Shown in pieces: positions 23,441 to 33,326 of a DNA stretch of 64,000 bases. Position 1 is the first letter of the stretch. Every line of letters starts with the position of its first letter. The translations under genes were made by a program, and so were the position numbers. The notes under the pieces were generated by a model that saw nothing but the letters and a program-made list of their open reading frames with translations, was not told the DNA's origin and made no database searches. The DNA is taken from the NCBI GenBank assembly GCA_007570785.1, contig ML664161.1, forward strand, positions 186,001 through 250,000, given 5' to 3'. The DNA is from Antilocapra americana (lineage: Eukaryota; Chordata; Mammalia; Artiodactyla; Antilocapridae).

Positions 23441-23927
23441 CGACTAGTCTCTAATGCTCTGTATAAGGCAGATTGTTGGGTTTAGGGATCTTAATCATGG
23501 GAGCAGACTAGGGAGGAGAGGTTTAGGTCATTTGAAGCCCTTTAATCCCATAAGACATAAAGTACCACATATTACTGACTTTTAGGCCTTATGCTGCAGT
23601 TGATTGTCTGATACCTTGACATACATTCAAACCTTGGTGATGACTGAGACTTTAAAGGAGCTGAAATACCTCCTTAGAAAGTAAACTAGGCACTAGACCA
23701 GAGGGTGAGTAGCACACGGTGATATTGTCATCAAAGTGAATTTTAGAGTCCCTGTGTGCCCATAACGGCAGTCAGGGAATTATAAGGCATTGGTACAGCC
23801 AGTCCATGTGTCTCTGAAGGAACCCGGTTCACCTCTAATGCTTATTATAACTTTTATTGCTTAAGCTATGTTAATTTTTCTTGATTGTTTGCACAGTAAA
23901 TCATTTTCTCCATGTCCGTTTAAGCTT
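23441..23927. other. No gene recognised; continuation of unclassified region
   Basis: Compositionally similar to 22915-23226 and may be the same old element split by the SINE. No coding domain. Confidence 0.35.
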
Positions 23928-24150
23928 TTGTGTGTGCTCAGTTGCTCAATCATATCTGACTCTTTTGTGACCCCCTGGACTGTGGCCTGCCAGGCTTCAC
24001 TGTCCATGGAATTTTCTAGGCAAGAGTAGTGGAGCGAGTTGCCCTTTTCTTCTCCAGGGGATCTTCCCCACCCTGAAATCAAACATGTGTCTCTTGTGCC
24101 TCCTGCATTCATAGGCAGATTCTTTACCACTGTATCATCTAGGAAGCCTC
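23928..24150 (-). mobile_element. Bov-tA SINE, antisense
   Basis: Antisense unit with GTGTGCTCAGTTGCTCAATC tail, CCAGGCTTCACTGTCCATGG middle and ATTCTTTACCACTGTATCAT head complement. The body holds a small extra CT-rich insertion near 24095. TSD not evident. Confidence 0.9.
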
Positions 24151-24164
24151 CTTTTTCAGTTATT

Positions 24165-24300
24165 GCATCCTTATTTTTAAGATCTGGTTTTTATCAGCTG
24201 AGTATTGTTGAAATTTAATCCTCTCTGACAGTCTTTGCTCTTGTAAACTGAGTATTTGGAAAATCAGTATTTATAATAGCTAGTGATTATTTCAGTTTGT
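24165..24300 (-). mobile_element. Possible ancient L1 ORF2 fragment, antisense
   Basis: AATTTAATCCTCTCTGACAG, then ACTGAGTATTTGGAAAATC, resembles the antisense of an old L1 ORF2 region. Short and diverged, so tentative. Confidence 0.35.
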
Positions 24301-25224
24301 AGCTTTCTCATATCCGTGTGTCTTGATAATTTGTATTTTGTTCTAGAGCTTCTTCATAAAGCTTTTTATACACTTATGTCTAAAGTATGTCTACTTTCTC
24401 CAGAGACAATATACTTTTGCTTTTTGCAAGGAAAGAGTAAGATTGGAAGTGTTAGTATTTGCAGATCCTCTGCATTCAGTCTGTGTTTGCAATTACTTAA
24501 AGGTAGACTTGAGTTCCTGAAGTGACAAGAACCTATTTCCAATTTACATTTTCTTTCATCTTAAACTGCCAACCTAAAACTATTTTTTTTTTTCAGAACC
24601 AGTCTCCTTCTTTCTCTGCTTCTTGGCACACTTTAATTTCATTTGTTAATCCACTAAAGCAAAGAGCTATTAAAACTTAGCTGATTTTTTTTATACTCTC
24701 AGCTCTCTCTCACAGTCATCAGACAGCCCAAGGGAGACAGTATCCCCAAAACTCAAGGTGAAGCTTTTTCCATTCAGTCATCATCCCCCAACTTTGCCTG
24801 TGCAATACATAAATGTAATTTTAAAATATATATATGTAGTTTTTTTATAGTTATTCTCAGTAATTACCTGAAGATGAGATTCTGATTTTCTCATGTATTT
24901 AACTTGCTCTTTTTCTCACCCATTAGTACTTAATGTCCCTAATTTTGTTTTTGTTTCTGGTTTTGTTGTTGTTGTTCCTTCTTGGCTCTTAGTGAATGCC
25001 ATCTCCATCATGGTTTCCATTACCTCAGTAATCATTTTAAAAATTGGAAGCATGCATATTTCATCATTTTAGGAAACTCCTACTATCCTTACTTCTACGG
25101 GGATACTGATTCTCTCAAATTTAATATTATTTAACTCTCACAATGTATGACTTTCTTCTGTTAGTTTTTAACATCTTCAACTATTTCTTTTGTTGTTGTT
25201 TTATCCTTCTCAGAGTGCCTTAAA
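24301..25224. other. No gene or repeat recognised
   Basis: AT-rich sequence with short T-rich and (TTG)n tracts near 24580 and 24965. No recognisable coding content. Confidence 0.4.
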
Positions 25225-25350
25225 AATTCACTTTTTAAGTCAGATAATGTTCATTGAGTATCTATTAAGTATTAGGCAGTGATCAAGATGCAAGAGTAAC
25301 AGGGCTGAATAAAACATTATCTACATTTTGTTGAAGGAAACAAAAATGTG
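25225..25350 (-). mobile_element. Possible L2 fragment, antisense
   Basis: TTCATTGAGTATCTATTAAG followed by a TAGGCAGTGATCAAGATGC block resembles the complement of the L2 3' end (the usual ATTTATTGAGCACCTACT motif). Diverged. A short (GA)n tract follows near 25374. Confidence 0.45.
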
Positions 25351-26927
25351 TGCAACTTGGTATAAAACAAATGAGAGAGAGAGAGATGAGATGCCTCATC
25401 TATTGAGTACTATTGAAACAGAACAGAGGAAGCAGTTCATTCTAACCCAGGGATTTGAGACATGCTTCATGAAACAGGTGGCAACAAAGTTCAGTAATTA
25501 CTGAAAATATTATCTTTTCAGTCCATGTACCTGCTGCTATGGGTTTTTTTGGACCCTTATTTTTTCAGTCATTGTGAGAGTTTTAAGGTTCCTTTCAACC
25601 CCAACTAAATCTTTAAACATCGCTAAGTTTTAAAACATTCCTCTTCTAGCCCATCACTAGTAAATTTACAACTTACAGGTCAGAACCAAAGGCTTTTCAA
25701 AATGTAATTAAATACTAGGGATCATCTCACTGTATCACAGAAAACGTTAAAACTTCAAAAGGATACTGGCAAACGTGGGGCCTGTGGCCTTCAATCAGGA
25801 TCACTCCAGCTATTTCTCTCAGACTCTGTAGGAAGGTAAGAACAAATTTCAGAAAGCCAAAATAGTCCTAAAATCTTTTTACAATAGATGCAGCCAACAA
25901 TACTGCATTGCCACAGTCTCTGTATGAGACAAATTCATATCATATGTCAAAACCCTGTAACTAATTTTGCAGGATGCTACATCTAGTGCAATTTCAAGTT
26001 GCTGTCTAACCCCTTTATATAACTGCATTCAGTAGTTTTCATTTTCTTTCCTTATTAGGATATTTTTTGCAATTAGTGAGGAAAACCTACATTGATTGGT
26101 TATGCTTGTTGATCAAATTCATAGATAATATTACTATTATTTTTATGTCACGTGTGTACAGACAAATTTATAATTTTTCTTAATGTTAATCCTTAGGTAC
26201 AGATGCTGATAAAATTATAACTTGCTTTGGTGTCAGGCCTTATAGAGCCATGCCTTAATAAAGACAGTTGTACTCAGAGAAGTAGTAATCCATAGAAGAA
26301 AAATGATAACTAAGCAATATATTCAGGAATTTAATACTGCGGCAGCTCTAGCGTTAGAATATGGGGGTTAATTTTTTAAATACAAGCTTTGGAATCTAAC
26401 AGTTAACCTTGCTAGTGATGTTGTCATGGTACTAAATAGCTAGTCTGTCAGTTCCTATTTTAGAGTTTTTATACTCTTAGGAACTTGAGTAGATTCTATC
26501 AGGGTCATCACCTTATAAAAGTGAATACACTTAAAGTATACATTTAATTTGCAAAAATACAAATCAAACATTGACCATATTTTGTCTTGACTTTCTTTCT
26601 ACTGTCCTTAAGGTCAATAGAATTTTTACTAGATTTTTCAAAGAATATAACTTATTATGCATTCATGAGGAAACAAAATAAATTTGGTTTAAGATGAATC
26701 TCTCCTTAACAGGGATGGCATATCCTGGTTTGAAATAATTCTTCTCAAATACCTTCTTTTCAGAATATATATATATATTCAAATTTGGGAGAACTAATCT
26801 ATTTTTGAAAATGTTTGTTAAATATTATTTCAGGGAGCAAACTATATATACAAACATATATATGACTATTTTTTTCTAATAGTGTATTTAGTATTTTACT
26901 TGAAGTAGAATTGTTTTTACAATATTT
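25351..26927. other. No gene or repeat recognised
   Basis: AT-rich. Contains small AT dinucleotide runs near 26768 and 26843. I see no coding domain, transposon end or RNA gene. Confidence 0.45.
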
Positions 26928-26937
26928 TCTTATCCTG

Positions 26938-27152
26938 GGAAAGTGAAAGTGTTAGTTCTCAGTTGTGTCTGACTCTTTGTCACCCCATAGCTATAGCCTG
27001 CCAGGATCCTCTGTCCATGAAGTTCTCCAGGCAAGAATACTAAAGTGGGTAGCCATTCCCTTCTCCAGAGGATCTTCCCAACTCAGGAATCAGACCTGGG
27101 TCTTCAGCACTGAAAGCAGATTCTTTACCATCCGAGCCACCAGGGAAGCCCA
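26938..27152 (-). mobile_element. Bov-tA SINE, antisense, with near-perfect TSD
   Basis: Full antisense unit (GTGTTAGTTCTCAGTTGTGT tail to CCGAGCCACCAGGGAAGCCC head complement). TCTTATCCTG (26928-26937) and TCTTATTCTG (27153-27162) form a 9/10 TSD. Confidence 0.94.
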
Positions 27153-27284
27153 TCTTATTCTGTAGGAAGATAAATTATAATTCTAAAATGAGAATAACAA
27201 CATATTCCTATGCATATAATCATGAATATACTCTGCCTGATATTTAAAAATTAATATTAAATTTTACACAATGTTAGTAAGATA

Positions 27285-27290
27285 ATTAGT
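27285..27290. other. 6-bp TSD of the solo LTR, left copy
   Basis: ATTAGT directly precedes the LTR 5'-TG and is repeated at 28323-28328 directly after the 3'-CA. Six-base duplication is characteristic of betaretrovirus-like (class II/ERVK-type) integration. Confidence 0.88.
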
Positions 27291-27498
27291 TGCTGGGAGC
27301 CATCAGGATGCCCCCTTGCTCGGATGACAAGGTCACGAGCCTAAGAAAGAAATTGCAAAGCTGACTTTCTTTATCGGGGCATCCTGGGCAAGCCCCACCC
27401 TGGTATTTTTCTTGGAAGTTCTGTCCATGCTCGGAACATTGGCTCATCTCAGCAGGTCAGTCACAGTTGGAAAGAATTCATCCTGAGATAATCCCCTC

Positions 27499-27783
27499 AG
27501 ACCGTATGGACCAGAGGATCCGGGAAGGTGGATCACCTTCCCCGGGGGCTATGGAGGAATGAAAGGAACATTTAAATGGATTACTACTCCTTATTGGGGA
27601 GTTTACCAAGAGTTCTCTGGAGGTCATGGCAAGGCCACCACCAGAAAGGCTCATACTTGGGTCACCTTTCCACCTCCCACTCCCCTGACCACTCCACAGA
27701 GGAGGCTCGCTTCCTTAAGAAATCAGGCTAGATTGAGACTTAGGAATGCTCATAACTGTGGCCAGCATAGTTGGAGATATTGA
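27499..27783 (+). other. Open frame within the LTR U3 region
   Basis: Counting back from TGA at 27781-27783 the frame is open to about 27499, with the first ATG at 27559 (74 codons). The product would be Trp/Gly/Tyr-rich at the start, Pro/Thr-rich in the middle and Arg/Gln-rich at the end; there is no signal peptide or membrane segment. Some betaretroviral U3 regions do encode protein, and env can overrun into U3, but I do not recognise this product. It may be chance in a GC-richer stretch or a remnant of a real viral frame. Confidence 0.35.
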
Positions 27784-28188
27784 TTGCTTTAGAATAATGT
27801 AGACATAGGAATTCATTTTAGTAGTTGTAAGGTTAATAGGACTTCATTGTTAAAGCAGTGCTGCTAAACTGTCTCTTTGTCCTCTTTTCTCTTTCCTTGT
27901 AAGAATCAAAATAGGTTAATAGAATAAAAGTTTCAAGCTTATGCCCTTCTTTCTAGCTTCTACATAGTTGCACCTAGTAAGAGAAATGTAACCTTTCTAC
28001 TTAGATTGATGTACTTATCCGAAGTATGCTGGAGACATTCAAATGGTAAACATACTATTGTTAAGTCGAATTATGCAGAAATCCGACCTTTTGCAAGGAA
28101 AATGAGCTTAATGTTAAAGTTGTTGATGGTAGGCAAAAAACAAAAGATTGTATAGAATATTTGTGATGTAATGGGAATGTCTTTTGGC

Positions 28189-28195
28189 TATAAAA
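28189..28195 (+). promoter_or_regulatory. LTR TATA box
   Basis: TATAAAA within GGCTATAAAACTG, placed about 130 bp before the LTR end and just upstream of the polyadenylation signal, as expected for an RNA polymerase II LTR promoter. Confidence 0.75.
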
Positions 28196-28210
28196 CTGTA
28201 AACCAACAAC

Positions 28211-28216
28211 AATAAA
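28211..28216 (+). terminator. LTR polyadenylation signal
   Basis: AATAAA in CAACAATAAAGAGAG, about 16 bp downstream of the TATA box. A signal upstream of or within a very short R region is typical of betaretrovirus-like LTRs. Confidence 0.75.
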
Positions 28217-28328
28217 GAGAGAGACTGCTCCATCACCACACATCGACTCAGCTCAGTTCTTCTTCCGCCGACGCCACCCATCCCTCAAGACCCCTGGACC
28301 CCGCCGAGGCTGGACCCCTGCAATTAGT

Positions 28329-28679
28329 GATATAATTTAATTTTTAAAACTCTTTCAGTGTAACTCCATATAGACCATAGTTTCCTTTCTGGTAGTATAA
28401 AGATGAAATTCATACTTAAAATGATATCTATGCAGTAAATAATATTCCTCCCTTATATCTTTTTACTTCAGTTAGGACTAAAATATTATTTTCTGTGTAT
28501 GGATTTAGTAAAAATGTAGCTAAAAATGTCAAATCCTACATTGATAATATAAGTAATTGTCTCTGATATTTGGAGTGACTATAAAATCTGGCCTGGCAAT
28601 AGTGGTGCCCCATTTCTCCACTCCAGCTCTACTCTCAAAGAAGAACCCTTAATAATAGAGGCACGTTAGGTAGCTAGAT
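28329..28679. other. No gene or repeat recognised
   Basis: AT-rich spacer between the solo LTR and the L1 insertion. Nothing recognised. Confidence 0.5.
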
Positions 28680-28697
28680 GGATCTGCTCTCATTTTA
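28680..28697. other. TSD of the 5'-inverted L1, left copy
   Basis: GGATCTGCTCTCATTTTA here and GGATCTGCTCTAATTTTA at 30237-30254 differ at one base (17/18). Confidence 0.93.
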
Positions 28698-29035
28698 TTT
28701 TATTTTTGCGTTTATTAATTTATTTTTAAAATTTTCTTTATTGTGTTGGCTTTGCCATACAATGACATGAAACTGCCATAGGTTTACATATGCTCCCCCT
28801 CCAGAACCCCCCTCCCTCCACCCTCCTGATTGCCTCCCCCTGGGACATCTCAGTGCACCAGCCCCAAGCATCAGTCCTGGGCTGGCGATTGATTTCACAT
28901 ATGATAATTAACATGTTTCAATGCCATTCTCCCATAACATCCCACCCTTGCCCTCTTCCCCAGAGTCCACGAGTCTGTTCTATACATCTGCGTTTCTTTT
29001 GCTGTCTTGCATGCAGGGTTCTCATTATCATCTTT

Positions 29036-29773
29036 CTAAATTCTATATATATGCATTAGTATACTGTATTGTTGTTTTTCCTTCTGGCTTACTTCACTCT
29101 GGATAATAGGCTCCAGTTCCGTCCACCTGAGTAGAACTGATTCAAATGAATTTTTTTTTAATGCTGAGTAATATTCCATTGTGTATATGTACCACTGCTT
29201 TCTTATCCATTCGTCAGTTGATGGGCATCTAGGTTGCTTCCATGTCCTGGCTATTGTAAACAATGCAGCTATGAACATTGGGGTACACGTGGCTCTTTCA
29301 ATTTTGTTTTCCTTGGTGTATATGCCCAGCAGTGGGATTGCTGGGTCATATGGCAGGTCTATTTGCAGTTTTTTAAGGAATCTCCACACTGTTCTCCATA
29401 GTGGCTGTACTAGTTTGCATTCCCACCAACAGGGTAAGAGAGTTCCCTTTTCTCCACATCCTCTCCAGCATTTATTGCTTGTAGATTTTTGGATTGCAGC
29501 CATTCTGACTGGTGTAAAGTGGTACCTCATTGTGGTTTTGATTTGCATTTCTCTGATAATGAGTGATGTTGAGCATCTTTTCATGTGTTTGTTAGCCATT
29601 TTTATATCTTCTTTGGAGAAATGTCTGTTTAGTTCTTTGGCCCACTTTTTGATTGGGTCGTGTATTTTTCTAGAATGGAGCTGCAGGAGTTGCTTGTATA
29701 TTTTTGAGATTAATTGTTTATCCATTGCTTCATTGGCTATTATTTCCTCCCATTCTGAAGGCTGTCTTTTCAC
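29036..29773 (-). pseudogene. L1 ORF2p C-terminal remnant
   Basis: A 245-codon open stretch of the L1 ORF2p C-terminus with the CWRGC ... CWWEC cysteine region; the histidine of CX3CX7HX4C is replaced by proline (LLPCWWEC against LLHCWWEC in the 17.6-kb copy). It ends at the natural stop after MHIYRI. The upstream part was moved to the opposite strand by the inversion, so the frame cannot be continuous. Confidence 0.9.
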
Positions 29774-29835
29774 CTTGCTTATAGTTTCCTTTGTTGTGCA
29801 GAAGCTTTTAATTTTGATTAGGTCCCATTTGTTTA

Positions 29836-30236
29836 GGAATCAACCTACCTGACTTTAGGCTATACTACAAATCCACAGTCATTAAGACAGTATGGTACTG
29901 GCACAAAGACAGAAATATAGATCAATGGAACAAAATAGAAAGCCCAGAGATAAATCCACACATCTATGGACACCTTATCTTTGACAAAGGAGGCAAGAAT
30001 ATACAATGGAGAAAAGACAATCTCTTTAACACGTGGTGCTGGGAAAACTGGACAGCCACTTGTAAAAGAATGAAACTAGAACACTTTATAACACCACACA
30101 CAAAAATAAACTCAAAATGGATCAAAGATCTAATCGTAAGACCAGAAACTATAAAACTCCTAGAGGATAACATAGGCAAAACACTCTCCGACATAAACCA
30201 AAGCAGGATCCTCGATGACCCACCTCCCAGAATATC
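29836..30236 (+). other. Inverted 5' segment of the L1
   Basis: Sense ORF2 sequence (CTATACTACAAATCCACAGT, CACCTTATCTTTGACAAAGG, AACTATAAAACTCCTAGAGG) that belongs upstream of the antisense part. Its outer edge abuts the TSD at 30237, as twin priming predicts. Confidence 0.93.
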
Positions 30237-30254
30237 GGATCTGCTCTAATTTTA

Positions 30255-32422
30255 GAGGAAGCAGGTCCATGAGCAATGGTGGGTGGGATATTACCCTGGA
30301 GATGTGGAGACAGAAAGGGGATATTTGGAAGACATTTAGTAGAAACGGGTCTGTTCTGTGGAAAGGTAGGATACAAAAGGAAAAGAAGGTAGAAAGAAGC
30401 AGGAAATGAGACTCTGAATACCCTGTACTTAAGGGGGAAAAAAGAAGCATCCTGTTTGCATTCTTGCCTGAAGCTGATCTTCCCCTAAGGCATGAGCATA
30501 ATTAAAAGCCAAACAAGACATTTAGGATCTGCAGATATATATACTCTCTGTAGGTCTCAGTTTAGCTGCTTTCTTTTCTTTTCTCCTGAAAACCTAAATA
30601 TGCATGTCTTAAGCCATGTCCTGTTTTTTGTCTGTTTGTTTGTTTGTTTGAGATGGTATCTACACAATTAATTCTTAATCATTTATCTTTGGTGAAAGAT
30701 AGGAAAAAAAAAACATTTTAGTAGCAATTGTAATTTTACTAAGAGGAATTGCACCAAACACATCATTGCAAAGCAACTAGAATTGTGTTTATTTGATGAA
30801 CAATAGTCCCTCCTATTACTGTTTATTAAAAATTGATGGTTAAAGAGATTGAATATTCATTACACCAGAAAACATAAATGTTCAATCTTAAAGGAAAAGT
30901 GTGATTAAGATTTTAACAGGATTTGAATATGAAAAGTGTATCTGATAGTCACAAATCCATGAAATTTCTTTGGCGGAATATGAATTGAATCTCTAACAGC
31001 TCTCTTTTCTAGTGGGAGTAAAGATAGGTTATCCTTTGATGTTTGAGCTGTGAATATTAATGGATTTTTGGTATTATGGGTAAGAAATTGCTCTGGGTGA
31101 TGGCATTTTATAAGTGATTTTGAACTTTAATAATACAACTTGGGCTCACCCCTCTCATCTTAGCGTTAAGAACGAATATGGTATTTAAGCATCCCACCAG
31201 CTTGTACATGATTTAGAGAAGGCATGAGCCTATCTTGGTGTATCATCCCTGGGGTCTAAAAGATGATTCTCTGTGGTGTATGGATAGAATGTGACTCATC
31301 ACAGAGAAAAGGTCTAAATGTTCTATAAGAGATTGCTTGCCTTTTAATTCAAATAAAACCATTTTGTGGGTTTTGTTCTGTATTAGAAGATTGTATGTTT
31401 TAAAAATCATATAAACATCTATTGAACTCTCAAAGTCAAAAACTGAAATCTCTAGTTGGGCAATATGATGTTGAAAGTGAAATTTTGAGTTGCTAACCAT
31501 CTATAAGTGGATATCTGCTTACAGCTATTCTTTCTCACTGCATGTCAAAAGATCAGTTCTTAGGTCACATGTTTCATTGCTGAGGACCTAATGAGACAAG
31601 AAATACAAGTATTTGTGTATGTTGTATAGGTATGCTTGCATTTCTTGTCAAAACTCTAGTTTTATTAAAACTTACTTTTAAAACCAAGAACAATGCCCTC
31701 TTTATAGGTTTATTGGGATGAGATAAATATAATTGGCTTTCTTTTAAGTTTTGCATTACTGAAAAATAAAACCCACAATATCTGAATTTTATTGACATTA
31801 ATGTTTCACATGACTGGAAGAGCAGAGAAAATCAAAGTTTTTGGTTCAACATGATTGTAACTCTATAAGTAAGTTATTTATATATATATGAGAGCAAAGA
31901 AAGATTGACAGTTGATAATGAAGATCAATATAAATAGTCATTCAAAATCATCTATGAATAAAATATTAAGACTGATTGCACTTACATGGAGAAAAGTTGT
32001 TTAATTTCAAATGTGGTAAAAATAATTATGGTTAGAAACTTGGAAAATATTGTCACTTTAAATAATTATTAAGTATCCTTTTAATAACATGTTTTAATGC
32101 ATCAGATACCTATACAGTAACATCTAAAATGAAATGTTATGATAATGGATATAAAATTATGGATAATCAAATATGTGTTATACTTTCTTAGTATCATTAT
32201 TATGAAGTTTATGTAGCACACTCATGGAATACTTTCAATGTATCAGAATTGTGCCTATGCCCTGATTACAGCTATGTAAATTATATTCTTATAGATAATA
32301 TTTGAGAAATCATAGAGAATCGACATTTTTTTATAAGTCAATGGAAATCAAGAAAATGAAAATAATTTTGCATAAGATCAGTAGATATTGTGAGTTTTTT
32401 TCCTATTTAATTTGCCAAGTTT
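30255..32422. other. No gene recognised; AT-rich DNA
   Basis: About 2.2 kb without a recognisable gene. Contains a (TTTG)n run near 30640-30660 and small AT runs near 31880. Open frames at 31243 and 31574 (minus) have no known motif. Confidence 0.45.
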
Positions 32423-32436
32423 ATACAATATTTTCT

Positions 32437-32699
32437 TGAAAGGAAATGGCAACTCACTCCAATAGTCTTGCTTAGAAAATCCCATGGATGGAGGAGCCCG
32501 GTAGGCTGCTGTCCATGGGGTCACAAAGAGTCAGACACTACTGAGCAACTTCACTTCACTTGCTTCATACTTTATCACTGGAGAAGGAAATAGCAACCTG
32601 CTCCACTATTCTTGCCTAGAGAATCCCATGGATGGAGGAGACTGGTGGGCCATGGGCCATGGGGTCACAGAGAGTTGGACATGACTGAAGTGACAAAGC
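32437..32699 (+). mobile_element. BOV-A2 dimeric SINE, sense, with 14-bp TSD
   Basis: Two monomers, joined near 32555-32580 (ACTTCACTTCACTTGC linker). Monomer ends are CACTACTGAGCAACTTCACT and CATGACTGAAGTGACAAAGC. ATACAATATTTTCT at 32423-32436 and 32700-32713 is a perfect TSD. Confidence 0.95.
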
Positions 32700-32911
32700 A
32701 TACAATATTTTCTAATATTACTAAAAATCTTCTCAAATATCAAATAGTTTCAGTAATAGGCAAGATTTTGAGCCCTGAAACCTACCTCTTATCACTTTTT
32801 TTTTTTTAACCATATGGCCACCTCCATTATTGTGTCAGTCACTCATGGCAAGCTCTGTGAAAGACTGGATGATATAAATGTTGTAATCTAATAACTTGAA
32901 CAATCCTATTT

Positions 32912-33050
32912 ACCAGCTAAGCCACAAAGGAAGCCCAAGAATGCTAGAGTTGGTAGCCTATTCCTTCTTCAGTGGATCTTCCCGACCCAGGAATTGAACC
33001 AGGTCTACAGCATTGCAGACAGATTATTTACCAACTGAGCTATCCATCAC
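32912..33050 (-). mobile_element. Bov-tA-type SINE fragment with doubled tRNA-like unit
   Basis: Antisense. A short head complement (ACCAGCTAAGCCACAAAGG) is followed directly by another unit with AGAATGCTAGAGTTGGTAGC and a second head complement ending CCAACTGAGCTATC. Same architecture as 35336-35642. Confidence 0.75.
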
Positions 33051-33326
33051 CAATATTGAAAAATCATGTGCCTTCTGAAATGATAAACTAAGGAGAACAT
33101 AATATTATTCAAGTTCAAAATATATTACTTAAGTACAGTTAGAAGAAATTTCCAAAAAATACACAAGTGAAGCTGCATTCTACTAAGTAAAGTAGCCTAC
33201 ACTCTTAAGAAAAAATCCAACTAAGAATGACAATTAGGTCTGAGGAACAGACCAAATTAGAGGAAAGTGAAGGGATATGATGATTAAATAAAATGTGTAA
33301 TTCTAGATTAGGTCCTGTTAAGAGAA

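Larger units (their letters stand above)
27291..28322 (+). mobile_element. Solo LTR, class II (betaretrovirus-like) ERV
   Basis: A 1,032-bp block begins TGCTGGGAGCC and ends CCCCTGCA (5'-TG...CA-3') and is bracketed by a perfect 6-bp duplication, ATTAGT. U3 is long, with a GC-richer left half and an AT-rich right half. A TATA box (28189-28195) and AATAAA (28211-28216) lie only about 20 bp apart, implying a very short R as in betaretroviruses. U5 (about 28220-28322) is C-rich with several CpGs. There is no primer-binding site, gag, pol or env beside it, so it is a recombined solo LTR. Surviving CpGs and perfect TSDs suggest moderate to young age. U3 holds an open frame of about 95 codons. Exact family is not assigned. 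Confidence 0.9.
28698..30236 (-). mobile_element. L1 (L1-BT) with 5' inversion (twin priming)
   Basis: One insertion bracketed by a 17/18 TSD. From 28698 to about 29835 it is antisense L1: T-rich tail, 3' UTR with C-rich tract, then the ORF2 C-terminus. At about 29836, inside AATTAGGTCCCATTTG | GAATCAACC, orientation flips. 29836-30236 is sense L1 covering the ORF2 region immediately upstream (from the INLPDF block to the DDPPPR block). Only a few codons between the two parts are missing. This is the structure expected of twin priming during target-primed reverse transcription. Compared with the 17.3-kb copy it has more substitutions in the tail, so it is likely somewhat older. Confidence 0.95.

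Noticed and set aside
29181..29852. 223-codon plus-strand open frame
   Set aside because: Antisense shadow of the L1 ORF2 remnant at 29036-29773, minus; it resembles the 17.75-kb shadow only because both lie over the same L1 region.
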